Assembly: GCF_052114085.1 (NCBI RefSeq)
Contig: NZ_JBFREB010000001.1
Location: forward strand, 2,790,001 to 2,854,000
From: Leifsonia sp052114085
GTDB taxonomy: Bacteria; Actinomycetota; Actinomycetes; Actinomycetales; Microbacteriaceae
Reading direction: 5' to 3'
DNA length: 64,000 bases
A program made the translations under genes and the position numbers. The notes beneath the pieces were generated by a model. That model was not told the DNA's origin and searched no databases. It saw nothing but the letters and a program-made list of their open reading frames with translations. This document shows, piece after piece, positions 49,933 to 58,619 of this stretch; the first letter of the stretch is position 1, and every line of letters begins with the position of its first letter.

Positions 49933-51396
49933 TCACTGCAGCGCAGACGTCAGCCGTGCCAGGTTGTCGAGCACGGTGGATCGCAGCGGCTGCTTCATCC
50001 ACTCGTCGAGCGTGAGCTCACGGCTGTCCTTGCGATAGCCGTCTTCGACCTGTCGCATCTCTTCGACGAAGGAGCGTCCGCGCACCATGAGCGAGACCTC
50101 CATATTCAACTGGAAGGAGCGCATGTCCATGTTGCTCGACCCGATGACCGCGACGTCGTCGTCGATGGTGAAGTGCTTCGCATGAAGGATGTACGGAGCC
50201 TTGTACATCCAGATCCGCACGCCGGCGCGCAACAGCGCCTCGTAGTACGAACGCTGCGCGTGATAGACGAGGGCCTGGTCGCCGATCTCCGAGACGAACA
50301 GGTCGACGGCGATACCGCGCTGAACAGCGGACGTGATCGCCATCAGCATCGACTCGTCCGGGACGAAGTACGGGGAGGTGATGACGATGCGCTCCTGCGC
50401 GTAGTACAGCAGCGCAAGGAAGAGCCGGAGATTGTTCTCGCCGGCGAACCCCGGGCCGGAGGGGACGACCTGGGCGTCCAGCTCGTTGTCGTCGATGTCG
50501 TCGGTGATCGGCTCGGTCTCGCGGCGAAGCAGCTCGTTCGTCTCGCTGTACCAGTCCGTGATGAAGATGGCGTTCAGACCGGCGACGATCGGGCCCTCGA
50601 GCCGGACGATGAGTTCTTTCCACTTGAGCCCGCGCCGGATGTTCGACTTCTTGTTGTAGCTGCGATCGATGATGTTCTGCGAACCCATGAACGCGACGCG
50701 ACCGTCGACGATGAGCAACTTGCGATGGTTGCGCAGATCGGGTCGCTGATACTTGCCGCGGAAGGGCTGGACCGGGAGCATCAACTGCCACTTGGCGCCC
50801 ATGGCGGTGAGGCGCTTGAGGGTCCGCTTGTAGTCGGGGGTCCGCAACGAGGCGATGTGGTCGAGCAGCACGCGCACGGTCACCCCGCGCTGCACTGCCT
50901 GCTCGAGCTCGTCGAAAAGGGGAGCAGTCGTCTTGTCGAGCGTCAAGATATAGAACTCGATGTGGACGTAGCGGCGAGCCTTGCGGATCTCGTCCGCCAT
51001 CGCATCCAGCGAACCCTGGTAGTCGCCGTTCAGCGAGGCGCGGTTGCCACCGACCAGCGGCATGGCGCCCAGCTTGCGGTTGAGCTCGACCACTCCCTCG
51101 AGCCACGTCGGCCAGGGGTGATCCCGTCGCACCCGCTCGATGCCGTCGGTGCTGTCGATGATGAAGCGGTTGATCTCCTCCTGCTTCTGCCGTCGGCTCT
51201 TCGGGAGCTTGTAGCTGCCGATCAGCAGGAAGAACAGGATGCCGATGTACGGGATGAGGAAGATCGCCAGCAGCCACGCGGTCGCGGAGGTCGGCTTGCG
51301 ATTGCGCGGAACGATGATGACCGCGAGCACACGGATGACGAAGTCGACGAGGAAGGCGAGACCGATGGACAGCGAGACCCAGAAGCCCGTCTCCAT
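49933..51396 (-). CDS. cls: Cardiolipin synthase, PLD family (487 aa)
   Basis: Two N-terminal membrane helices (about 6–28 and 38–60) precede two phospholipase-D motifs: HxK-D at H224/K226/D231 ('NHRKLLIVDG') and H405/K407/D412 ('HAKHFTIDDD'). Condenses two phosphatidyl units to cardiolipin at the membrane. Start ATG 51396 has GGAGGGA upstream. Confidence 0.93.
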   Translation of the reverse strand: METGFWVSLSIGLAFLVDFVIRVLAVIIVPRNRKPTSATAWLLAIFLIPYIGILFFLLIGSYKLPKSRRQKQEEINRFIIDSTDGIERVRRDHPWPTWLEGVVELNRKLGAMPLVGGNRASLNGDYQGSLDAMADEIRKARRYVHIEFYILTLDKTTAPLFDELEQAVQRGVTVRVLLDHIASLRTPDYKRTLKRLTAMGAKWQLMLPVQPFRGKYQRPDLRNHRKLLIVDGRVAFMGSQNIIDRSYNKKSNIRRGLKWKELIVRLEGPIVAGLNAIFITDWYSETNELLRRETEPITDDIDDNELDAQVVPSGPGFAGENNLRLFLALLYYAQERIVITSPYFVPDESMLMAITSAVQRGIAVDLFVSEIGDQALVYHAQRSYYEALLRAGVRIWMYKAPYILHAKHFTIDDDVAVIGSSNMDMRSFQLNMEVSLMVRGRSFVEEMRQVEDGYRKDSRELTLDEWMKQPLRSTVLDNLARLTSALQ

Positions 51397-51477
51397 CTAC
51401 ACGTCCCTCCGGTGACAGCAGCGGAACGCAGCTGCGCCCTCAGAGATACCGTATCGGACGTCAGAAGCCGCTGCGGA

Positions 51478-51651
51478 TCAGGGCTTGGGGGCGAGACCCC
51501 GGCGGGACCGCTCCTCGGCCTCCAGGCGGGTGTACGCCTTGCGCTCATTGCGGTCTGCGCGAACGATCGCGCGCATGATCGCCCAGAACAGCAGACCGAC
51601 CAGAATGGTCGGCGCGAGAGCCCAGACGATACCGCTGATGACGTCGTTCAT
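51478..51651 (-). CDS. Small single-span membrane protein (57 aa)
   Basis: Starts at ATG 51651 with 'MNDVISGIVWALAPTILVG', one membrane helix (about 7–28), then a charged tail 'RADRNERKAYTRLEAEERSR' and stop. No recognised domain, but such a short helix-plus-basic-tail protein near lysS is common in Microbacteriaceae. Lies between cls and lysS on the same strand. Confidence 0.7.
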   Translation of the reverse strand: MNDVISGIVWALAPTILVGLLFWAIMRAIVRADRNERKAYTRLEAEERSRRGLAPKP

Positions 51652-51717
51652 AACGCCACCATGGTAACCCGCGGCGGTGGGAACGGCGCTGGGAACGGCG
51701 CTGGGAGGCAGCGCACC

Positions 51718-53328
51718 CTACTTGACCAGCGGGAACAGGATGGTCTCGCGGATGCCGAGACCGGTGAGCGCCATCAGCAGGCGGTCGATGCCCATCCCCA
51801 TACCGCCCGTCGGCGGCATACCGAACTCGAGCGCGCGCAGGAACTCCTCGTCGAGGCGCATCGCCTCGTTGTCTCCGGCAGCGGCGAGCTTCGCCTGCTC
51901 GACGAAACGCTCGCGCTGGACGACCGGGTCGATCAGCTCGGAGTATCCGGTCGCGAGCTCGAAGCCGCGCGTGTACAGGTCCCACTTCTCCACGACGCCA
52001 TCGCGGGAACGGTGGGAGCGTACCAGCGGGCTGGTGTCCACCGGGAAGTCCATGACGAACGTCGGCCGCACCAGGTCCGTCTTGACGTAGTGCTCCCAGA
52101 GCTCTTCGACGTACTTGCCCGCCAACGGGTGCTCGATCTCGATGCCGGCCAGCGCGGCGAGTTCGCGGAGGCGCTCGATGGGGGTCTCCGGCGTGATCTC
52201 CTCATCGATCGCCGCAGAAAGGCTGTCGTACATGCGGATGCGGTCCCACTCGCCGCTGAGGTCGTACTCGGTGCCGTCGGCCCAGGTCACGACGTGCGAG
52301 CCGGAGATCGCGACCGCCGCATCCTGAATCAGCTTCTGAGTGAGGTCGGCGATGGAGTTGTAGTCGCCGTAGGCCTGATACGCCTCGAGCATCGCGAACT
52401 CCGGCGAGTGCGTCGAGTCGGCACCCTCGTTGCGGAAGTTCCGGTTGATCTCGAAGACCCGGTCGATGCCACCGACGACAGCGCGCTTCAGATACAGCTC
52501 GGGTGCGATGCGCAGGTACAGGTCTGTGTCGAAGGCGTTCGAGTGGGTCACGAACGGACGCGCCGAGGCGCCGCCGTGCATGACCTGCAGCATCGGGGTC
52601 TCGACCTCGACGAAGGCGTCCTCCGCGAAGGTCCGACGCAGGCTCGCGACCGCTGCGGCCCGATCGAGCACCGTCTTCCTGGCCTGATCGCGCGCGATCA
52701 GGTCGAGGTAGCGGGCGCGGACGCGGGTTTCCTCGCTCAGCTCGTTGTGCAGGTTCGGCAGCGGGAGCAGCGCCTTCGAGGCGATCTGCCACTCCTGCGC
52801 CATCACGGAGAGCTCGCCGCGGCGGCTGGAGATGACCTCGCCCGACACGAACACGTGGTCGCCCAGGTCGACGAGTTCCTTCCAGGCGACGAGCGACTCC
52901 TCCCCGACCGCGCCGAGCGACACCATGACCTGGATGCGCGACCCATCACCCGACTGCAGCACGGCGAAGCAGAGCTTGCCCGTGTTGCGCAGGTGGACCA
53001 CGCGTCCGGCGATTCCGACCACCTCGCCGGAGCTCTCATCGGCCTGCAGGTGCTCCCACTTCGCCCGCACGGCCGGAATGGTCGTGGTCACGGGCACCTG
53101 CACGGGATACGCACCGCCCGCAGCGCTCTGCGCCTCGGCGAGCAAGCGGTCGCGCTTGCTCAGGCGGACGGCCTTCTGCTCGCTGACGTCGTCCTCGCCG
53201 GTCGGGTCTTCGCCCAGGGCGGCCGCGGTGGTCTGCGCGTCGGTCATCGCTGTCTTTCCGTTCGGGGTGGCGGTGCTGTTCGAGGTGGCGGTGCTGTTCG
53301 GGGTGGCGGTGGTGGCCGCCGAGGTCAC
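51718..53328 (-). CDS. lysS: Lysyl-tRNA synthetase, class II (536 aa)
   Basis: An N-terminal OB-fold anticodon domain ('GEVVGIAGRVVHLRNTGKL') and class II core with motif 2 'FEINRNFRNEGADSTHSPEF' and motif 3 'GMGMGIDRLLM'. It charges tRNA-Lys. GTG 53328 overlaps the panC stop (GTGA) but gives an N-terminal tail coded by three 18-bp repeats; ATG 53247 with a GGAAAG site 6 nt upstream gives a conventional protein (509 aa). I list the longer form; the start is not settled. Confidence 0.92.
   Translation of the reverse strand: MTSAATTATPNSTATSNSTATPNGKTAMTDAQTTAAALGEDPTGEDDVSEQKAVRLSKRDRLLAEAQSAAGGAYPVQVPVTTTIPAVRAKWEHLQADESSGEVVGIAGRVVHLRNTGKLCFAVLQSGDGSRIQVMVSLGAVGEESLVAWKELVDLGDHVFVSGEVISSRRGELSVMAQEWQIASKALLPLPNLHNELSEETRVRARYLDLIARDQARKTVLDRAAAVASLRRTFAEDAFVEVETPMLQVMHGGASARPFVTHSNAFDTDLYLRIAPELYLKRAVVGGIDRVFEINRNFRNEGADSTHSPEFAMLEAYQAYGDYNSIADLTQKLIQDAAVAISGSHVVTWADGTEYDLSGEWDRIRMYDSLSAAIDEEITPETPIERLRELAALAGIEIEHPLAGKYVEELWEHYVKTDLVRPTFVMDFPVDTSPLVRSHRSRDGVVEKWDLYTRGFELATGYSELIDPVVQRERFVEQAKLAAAGDNEAMRLDEEFLRALEFGMPPTGGMGMGIDRLLMALTGLGIRETILFPLVK
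53260..53313. repeat. Three 18-bp tandem repeats at the panC–lysS junction
   Basis: Near-identical units start at 53260, 53278 and 53296. In the lysS frame on the minus strand each codes for a TATPNS-like hexapeptide. They lie between the two possible lysS starts. Confidence 0.85.
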
Positions 53329-54197
53329 GTCGTGAGGCGTCTGTTGTCGATCAGCCGGGTCGATCCGACTCGTGCGGCGATCAGCATCAGGGCGGGACCA
53401 TGGTGGTCGGGCGACGCCTCGCGGAACGAATCCCGGTCGACGATCGCGAGATAGTCCAGCTTAACCGCAGGCTCCGCCTCGATGCGCGCGTGCGCGGCCT
53501 CCAGAGCTGCGGCCACGCCGTCAGCGGCCGCATCGGCACCTGCAGCGAGTGCGCGCGAGAGCGTGACCGCGGCGAGCCGGTCGTCCTCCCCGAGGTAGCG
53601 ATTGCGGCTGGACAGCGCCAGGCCGTCTTCTTCGCGCACCGTGTCGACGACGGCGATCGTGACCGGGAGGTTGAGGTCGTCGACCATGCGGCCGATGACG
53701 TGAACCTGCTGGGCGTCCTTCTGGCCGAACACGGCGATATCGGGCTGAACGATGTTGAAGAGCTTGCTCACGACCGTGAGCACGCCGTCGAAGTGGCCGG
53801 GACGCGACGCACCCTCGAAGAGGCTGCCGGACTCCCCGGCCGAGACGCGGGTCTGGGACGGGCCGGCGGGGTACATCTCCGCCGCGCTCGGCGCGAAGAC
53901 GACATCCGCAAGACCCTCGAGCGCCGCAACGTCGGAATTCAGGGTGCGCGGGTAGCGATCCAGATCCTCTCCGGGACCGAACTGCAGCGGATTCACGAAG
54001 ATCGACACCACGACGAAGCCCCCGAGATCCCGCGCACGCGAAACGAGACGCACGTGACCGTCATGCAGCGCGCCCATCGTCGGCACCAGCACGACTCGGC
54101 CAACCGGCGCGTCCGCCGGGCCGTCCTGCCGCGCGGCGCGACGCGCTTCGGCGACCCGTGCTCGCAACTCGGCGATGGTGGTGATGATCTCTGGCAT
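53325..54197 (-). CDS. panC: Pantoate–beta-alanine ligase PanC (290 aa)
   Basis: Nucleotidyl-transferase motifs 'VPTMGALHDGHVRLV' (HIGH-like) and 'EEDGLALSSRNRYL' (KMSKS-like), with 'SIFVNPLQFGPGEDLDRYPR' and 'FGQKDAQQVHVI' between. Makes pantothenate from pantoate, beta-alanine and ATP. ATG 54197 has GGAGGGA upstream, part of which is paired in the hairpin at 54207–54230. The end overlaps the GTG of lysS by 4 bp. Confidence 0.96.
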   Translation of the reverse strand: MPEIITTIAELRARVAEARRAARQDGPADAPVGRVVLVPTMGALHDGHVRLVSRARDLGGFVVVSIFVNPLQFGPGEDLDRYPRTLNSDVAALEGLADVVFAPSAAEMYPAGPSQTRVSAGESGSLFEGASRPGHFDGVLTVVSKLFNIVQPDIAVFGQKDAQQVHVIGRMVDDLNLPVTIAVVDTVREEDGLALSSRNRYLGEDDRLAAVTLSRALAAGADAAADGVAAALEAAHARIEAEPAVKLDYLAIVDRDSFREASPDHHGPALMLIAARVGSTRLIDNRRLTT

Positions 54198-54206
54198 GCG
54201 CGTCCC

Positions 54207-54230
54207 TCCGGCCGGGGGTGACCGGCCGGA
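54207..54230 (-). promoter_or_regulatory. Hairpin touching the panC ribosome-binding site
   Basis: TCCGGCCGG (54207–54215) and CCGGCCGGA (54222–54230) are perfect inverted repeats with a 6-nt loop. On the mRNA the second arm's GGA is the beginning of the GGAGGGA that serves panC. No U-run follows. It might modulate panC translation or act as a weak terminator. Confidence 0.45.
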
Positions 54231-54236
54231 ACCAGG

Positions 54237-55061
54237 CTACTCGCCGCGGAGGAACCAGCCGCGACCGTCGTCGTGGGGTCCGCCGTCCCCTGGGCGCGCA
54301 TCGGACTGACCGTCCTTGAGCGCGTCCAGGACCTCCTCGACACCCAGCCGGGTGGGCGCTCCGGCCCGGGTGAGCGCGTTGTCGACGGCGGAGCGGATGA
54401 GCGAGCTGAGGAACGAGCCCGGGTTCTCGACGCCGATGCTGTGCAGCAGGCCGGTCGACTGATCGACGATCGAGCGGGAGAACGATGTGGCCGTCGCAAT
54501 GGCCTCCGCGTACGCCGGCCGGTCCGCCTCAGCGACCACGACCGGCTCGCCGCCCATCTCGACCACCAGCGCCTGGGCGATCGGCAGCATCGCGGCGGGG
54601 GCGGTCACGGCGAAGTAGCTCTCGGCGAGGCGGGTGAGGTCGAGGCTCGTGCCCGTGAACTCCAGCGCCGGATGCACGGCGAGCGGAATGGCGCCGGCGG
54701 CAGCAGCGGGGGCGAGGACGTCGATGCCGAACCCGGGAGCCGTATGCAGCACGATCTGTCCGGGCTGCCAGGTCCCGGTCGCCGCGAGACCCGCGACCAA
54801 CGTGGGGAGCTCGGCGTCCGGTACCGCGAGGATGACGAGCTCGCTCCGCTCGACGACGGTGGGCACGTCGAGGATGGGGACGTAGGGCAGCATCCCCTGC
54901 GCGCGCTCACGGCTCGACTCGGAGACGGCGGAGATCCCGACGATCGCATGGCCGGCGCCGGCGAGCGCGAGACCCAGCACCGGGCCGACGCGGCCGGCGC
55001 CCACGATTCCCAGCCCCAGCCGTCCGGAGCGCTGCGAGGGAGGCCGTGCGGACGGGAGCAT
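54237..55061 (-). CDS. Rossmann-fold plus DUF2520 protein (274 aa)
   Basis: NAD(P)-binding motif 'LGIVGAGRVGPVLGLAL' near residue 16, then 'VILAVPDAELPTLVAGL' and the DUF2520 C-terminal domain ('LAVHPALEFTGTSLDL'). Resembles 6-phosphogluconate-dehydrogenase-like or ketopantoate-reductase-like proteins; it may supply pantoate for the adjacent panC. ATG 55061 overlaps the upstream stop by one base (TGATG). Confidence 0.88.
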   Translation of the reverse strand: MLPSARPPSQRSGRLGLGIVGAGRVGPVLGLALAGAGHAIVGISAVSESSRERAQGMLPYVPILDVPTVVERSELVILAVPDAELPTLVAGLAATGTWQPGQIVLHTAPGFGIDVLAPAAAAGAIPLAVHPALEFTGTSLDLTRLAESYFAVTAPAAMLPIAQALVVEMGGEPVVVAEADRPAYAEAIATATSFSRSIVDQSTGLLHSIGVENPGSFLSSLIRSAVDNALTRAGAPTRLGVEEVLDALKDGQSDARPGDGGPHDDGRGWFLRGE

Positions 55062-56752
55062 CAGGGTTCCTCCTGGTTGCGGGGTGGAGCGGGGGCGGCG
55101 TGGTCGGGTCCGACTGCGGGAGCCGGCGCCGCAGCCCCCTGCGACCTGCGCTCCCCGACATGGCTGCCCCAGCGGTGGCTGCGGTCGGCGGCCGCGGCGG
55201 CAACGGCTCGCGCCGACACCTCCTCGAACAGCCGGACCCCGGTCGGCGCATCGATCGCCGCGAGGCGCGGTCGGACAGGCCCGGAGACAGTGTGGAAGCG
55301 GGCCTCGGCGAGCCGGAGCGCCGCATCCACCGGCCCCTGCTGCAGTTCGAGGCTCTGCAACCGGGCCAGCGGGACGATGGCGAGGCTCCGCCAGACGACC
55401 CCACGCCGCAGCAGGATGGCGTCGTCGACAACCATGTATCCGGTGCGCTGCCACGAGAACGGGCGGATCCAGGCCCCCCGGCGCGGGCTGCCGGTGAAGT
55501 CGTCGCGCCCGCGGGACACCATCCCGGCCTCGATAAGGGCCCGGTGCTCCTCCGTCGCGAACCACGGCAGAACAAGCGACAGCACCCGGGAGACATCCGC
55601 CGCGTCGCCCACCGGGAGCATTGTCGTGTTGGGCTGGCCGGCGGCGCCCTTCTCGCGGGAATGCCCGGCCGTGTCGATCCGGATCTGCCACCACCCGAAC
55701 GGCCGCCACAAGAGCGGCTGCAGCACCTCGACGGCATGGATGCGCCCGGGCGGCAGGGTCTCGTTGCTGGTGCTGAGCAGGCCGAAGCCCACCCGCACTC
55801 CGTCCGCCGTCCCGGCGATGGAATACCGGAGCGATTTCGTGAACCGGTTGATGTAGAAGCTCGCCGAGCCGATCAGTCCCGGGAGCACGACGATCAGGAG
55901 CCACAACTCCCCGCTCGAGGCGCCCCAGATCAGGAACGCGACGACGACGAGGAGGAACACGGTGAACCCGCTGAGCAGCAACGATCCCAGGAGTCGGAGC
56001 GGCGGGATCTTCACCACGGATGCCGGCGGTGCGGCGTTCGGGTCGAGTTCGGGCGCGAGGAACTCGTTCACCCGCCGACCGACGAGGTCGCCGACGGCTG
56101 CGGTGCGGGAGGCGGTTCCCGGTGCACCGACGGCCGCGACCGCCCCGGAAGCCTCCGCCGCCGCCTCCGCGGCCCGCACCCCGGACGCGAGCCGCAGCAC
56201 GTCGCCGCGCAGCCCGTCGGCCAGGGTCGACCCGAGGTACGCGAGCTGCACGTTCGCGTCATGACCGGCGACCGAGATGTCCAGCTTCGCGGCGCCGAAG
56301 AGCCGGGCGATCACGGGACGGACGATGTTGATGCCCTGGATACGGTCCAGCCGCGCCTTCCGCTGCGTACGGAACAGGATGCCGCTCCGCACCTCCACCG
56401 CGTCGCCCGTGATCCGGAAGCTGTGCATCCGCCACGACAGGTAGAAGGCGCCCAGGCAGAGCAGCAGCACCACCGCGAGCCCGAGCAGAGCCCAGCCCTC
56501 CCAGCCGTGGTCGTAGATGGCGTCCAGGGGGTCGCCGGTGTACTCGGGGGCGCCGACGAAGAAGCCGATCAGGCGCTCCCGCAGGTTGGAGAGCACGAAC
56601 CCGAACACGGCGATGAAGACGATGCCGCCGCGCAGCAGAGGGGTCGCTGGGTGCAGCCGGTGCCACTCGCCGTCCGTGTACCGTTCGGCCGCGCGCTCCG
56701 CCTGCGACAGCGTGGACGCGGACCCGGTCCCGCGGGTGTGCGGCGCGCTCAC
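55061..56752 (-). CDS. Membrane protein with PH (bPH2/YdbT-like) domains (563 aa)
   Basis: Membrane helix pairs near residues 44–61 and 90–107 precede the first PH module ('FRITGDAVEVRSGILFRTQR'), and a second pair near 265–310 precedes two more ('LRYSIAGTADGVRVGFGLLS' and 'YMVVDDAILLRRGVVWRSLA'). The GTG start 56752 overlaps the smaller PH protein's stop (GTGA). YdbS–YdbT pairs are widespread and linked to envelope stress or antimicrobial resistance. Embedded in the folate/panC block, a common actinobacterial arrangement. Confidence 0.85.
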   Translation of the reverse strand: MSAPHTRGTGSASTLSQAERAAERYTDGEWHRLHPATPLLRGGIVFIAVFGFVLSNLRERLIGFFVGAPEYTGDPLDAIYDHGWEGWALLGLAVVLLLCLGAFYLSWRMHSFRITGDAVEVRSGILFRTQRKARLDRIQGINIVRPVIARLFGAAKLDISVAGHDANVQLAYLGSTLADGLRGDVLRLASGVRAAEAAAEASGAVAAVGAPGTASRTAAVGDLVGRRVNEFLAPELDPNAAPPASVVKIPPLRLLGSLLLSGFTVFLLVVVAFLIWGASSGELWLLIVVLPGLIGSASFYINRFTKSLRYSIAGTADGVRVGFGLLSTSNETLPPGRIHAVEVLQPLLWRPFGWWQIRIDTAGHSREKGAAGQPNTTMLPVGDAADVSRVLSLVLPWFATEEHRALIEAGMVSRGRDDFTGSPRRGAWIRPFSWQRTGYMVVDDAILLRRGVVWRSLAIVPLARLQSLELQQGPVDAALRLAEARFHTVSGPVRPRLAAIDAPTGVRLFEEVSARAVAAAAADRSHRWGSHVGERRSQGAAAPAPAVGPDHAAPAPPRNQEEP

Positions 56753-57234
56753 AGCCCCGCCCGCCTGCTCTCCGCCAGCTCGACCAGCCGGTCGCGCAAC
56801 TCTGCCGCTTCCGGCTCGGGCAGCCCCGGCACCATGACACCGGTGGAGGCGGCCGCCGTGACGAACTTGAGGTCCGCCAGCCCGAGCATCCGGCTGACCG
56901 GACCACGGTTGATGTCGATGAGCTGCATCCGTCCGTAGGGGACGGAGACGAAGCGCTGGAACATGATGCCGCGGCGGAACAGCAGGTCGTCGTCCCGCAG
57001 ACGGTAGCCGATGGACCGCGCACGACGCGGTGCGATCACCAGGGCGAAGACGCTCACGACGACGACGGCCGCCAGCACCACCCACCCGAAGGTCCACCCG
57101 CCGACCAGCCACAGGAAGACGCTCGCGGCGGACAGCACCAGGCCGGTGATCACGGTGCTCGCGATGACCACGACAACGTATTTCGGTGAGACCCGGCGCC
57201 ACTCGCCGACGTTGAGGTCAATCCGTGGGGACAT
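56749..57234 (-). CDS. Membrane protein with one PH (bPH2/YdbS-like) domain (161 aa)
   Basis: Two membrane helices (about 18–62) followed by one bPH2 unit ('YRLRDDDLLFRRGIMFQRFV'). ATG 57234 has GGAG 7 nt upstream; ATG 57267 lies inside the DUF3180 gene and is less likely. Partner of the larger PH protein downstream. Confidence 0.85.
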   Translation of the reverse strand: MSPRIDLNVGEWRRVSPKYVVVVIASTVITGLVLSAASVFLWLVGGWTFGWVVLAAVVVVSVFALVIAPRRARSIGYRLRDDDLLFRRGIMFQRFVSVPYGRMQLIDINRGPVSRMLGLADLKFVTAAASTGVMVPGLPEPEAAELRDRLVELAESRRAGL

Positions 57235-57700
57235 GGACGTTCTCCGTACGCTCGTCGTCGTCGTCACCGGGCGGGAGGGTGCAGAACAGCTCCGCGAGCA
57301 GACCGGCCACGAGCAGGATCACGGCTCCGGCGGTCGCGAGCGCGGTCAGGAGGATGGCGTTGCCGGCGGGCAGCACATCCCGCGTCAGGAGGTACGCGCC
57401 GATGCCGATTCCGGCACCCACCAGCAGAGCGCCGCTGAGGCTGCACGCCTTCGCCAGCACGACGATGCGCGTCGCCTGGAACGGGTCGATGCGCCGCACG
57501 CTGCGTCCGCGGACGGCGCGACGGATGGGCAGGGCGAACGCCACGACGATGACAGCAACCGCCAGCAATGTGATCGGAAGCGTGAGCGGCGGGATGAAGA
57601 CGGCCGCGCCCATGCTGGACGTGGCGAGTTCCGCCAGGAAGCCGATGACGAGGCCGGCGATTCCCAGGCCGATCAGGGAGGTGGGGCGCGTGCGATTCAC
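57218..57700 (-). CDS. DUF3180 membrane protein (160 aa)
   Basis: Four hydrophobic helices in two pairs, joined by a basic loop ('RRAVRGRSVRRIDPFQATR'), which is the DUF3180 pattern; the acidic C-terminal tail 'PPGDDDDERTENVH' is cytoplasmic. DUF3180 genes follow folK across actinobacteria; function unknown. It starts at GTG 57700 in a GTGA overlap with folK. Confidence 0.87.
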   Translation of the reverse strand: MNRTRPTSLIGLGIAGLVIGFLAELATSSMGAAVFIPPLTLPITLLAVAVIVVAFALPIRRAVRGRSVRRIDPFQATRIVVLAKACSLSGALLVGAGIGIGAYLLTRDVLPAGNAILLTALATAGAVILLVAGLLAELFCTLPPGDDDDERTENVHVPTD

Positions 57701-58239
57701 GAGCGTTCCTCCCAGAGCCGGACGGGGTCGGTCGCCCGAGCCGCGAGTTCTGCCACAGTGCCGCGACCGGCGAGCCGCGCGTTCGGGTCGACCTCAAGCC
57801 AGGGAACGAGCACGAAGGCGCGCTCGTGGGCCCGTGGATGCGGCAGCACGATGCGCGGATCGTCGTCCGACACGATTCCGTCGAAGTCGACGATGTCGAT
57901 ATCGATCGTGCGGTCACCCCAGTGCTCATCGCGGACGCGACCCAGCCGGTCCTCGACCTCGTTCACAGCGGCGAGCAGCCCGAGCGGCTCGAGCAGAGTA
58001 CGGACCAGCGCGACGGCGTTGAGGTAGGCGGGCGCCTCGTCGTCGATCCCGTCCGGCTTCAGTGCGGGCGTCTCGTAGAGCCGCGACACGGACTGGATGT
58101 CGATGCCCGGTTCCGTGCGCAACGCATCCACCGCCGACCGGATGGTCGCGGCGCGGTCGCCGAGGTTGCTGCCGAACGCGAGAACGGCGGGGACGCCCAC
58201 CCGCATCCGGACCGGCTTGCCGATCGGCGCCGCGTTCAT
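57697..58239 (-). CDS. folK: 2-amino-4-hydroxy-6-hydroxymethyldihydropteridine pyrophosphokinase FolK (180 aa)
   Basis: Signature 'GSNLGDRAATI', 'SRLYETPALKP', 'WGDRTIDIDIVDFDG' and 'LPHPRAHERAFVLVPWLEVD'. Activates the pterin for folate synthesis. ATG 58239 overlaps folB (ATGA). Confidence 0.95.
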   Translation of the reverse strand: MNAAPIGKPVRMRVGVPAVLAFGSNLGDRAATIRSAVDALRTEPGIDIQSVSRLYETPALKPDGIDDEAPAYLNAVALVRTLLEPLGLLAAVNEVEDRLGRVRDEHWGDRTIDIDIVDFDGIVSDDDPRIVLPHPRAHERAFVLVPWLEVDPNARLAGRGTVAELAARATDPVRLWEERS

Positions 58240-58619
58240 GACCGGCCCCGGGTGATGCGCACGGCGACGTCGCTGAACGGCACGCTGATCGGCGCCTGCG
58301 GCTTGTGCACGGTCACCTCTACGGCGTCGACGGGCTCATGCGCCAGCACGGTCGCCGCGACGCGCTCGGCGACGGTCTCGATGAGGTCGACCGGGTCACG
58401 TTCGACCGCGGCCACCACCTCCTCGGCCAACTCGCCGTAGTGGACGGTCGCGGCGAGGTCGTCGCCCGCCGCCGCGCGCGACAGGTCGAGCCACGCCGTC
58501 ACGTCGACGACGAAGTCTTGACCCTCCGCCCGCTCGAAGTCGAAGACACCGTGATTGGCGCGTACGCGCAACCCGGTCAGGACGATCGAATCGGTCGGCC
58601 GCGAGTGGATGTTACTCAT
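58236..58619 (-). CDS. folB: Dihydroneopterin aldolase FolB (127 aa)
   Basis: 'IVLTGLRVRANHGVFDFERA' and the 'VHYGELAEEVVAAVERDPVD' segment followed by 'LIETVAERV' and 'HKPQAPI' are typical of FolB (catalytic Glu and Lys). Starts at ATG 58619, overlapping the folP end. Confidence 0.93.
   Translation of the reverse strand: MSNIHSRPTDSIVLTGLRVRANHGVFDFERAEGQDFVVDVTAWLDLSRAAAGDDLAATVHYGELAEEVVAAVERDPVDLIETVAERVAATVLAHEPVDAVEVTVHKPQAPISVPFSDVAVRITRGRS

Noticed and set aside
50173..53454. A 1093-codon plus-strand open frame
   Set aside because: It is antisense to cls and lysS, has arginine/aspartate/valine-rich low-complexity composition and no family pattern. High GC makes such antisense frames common.
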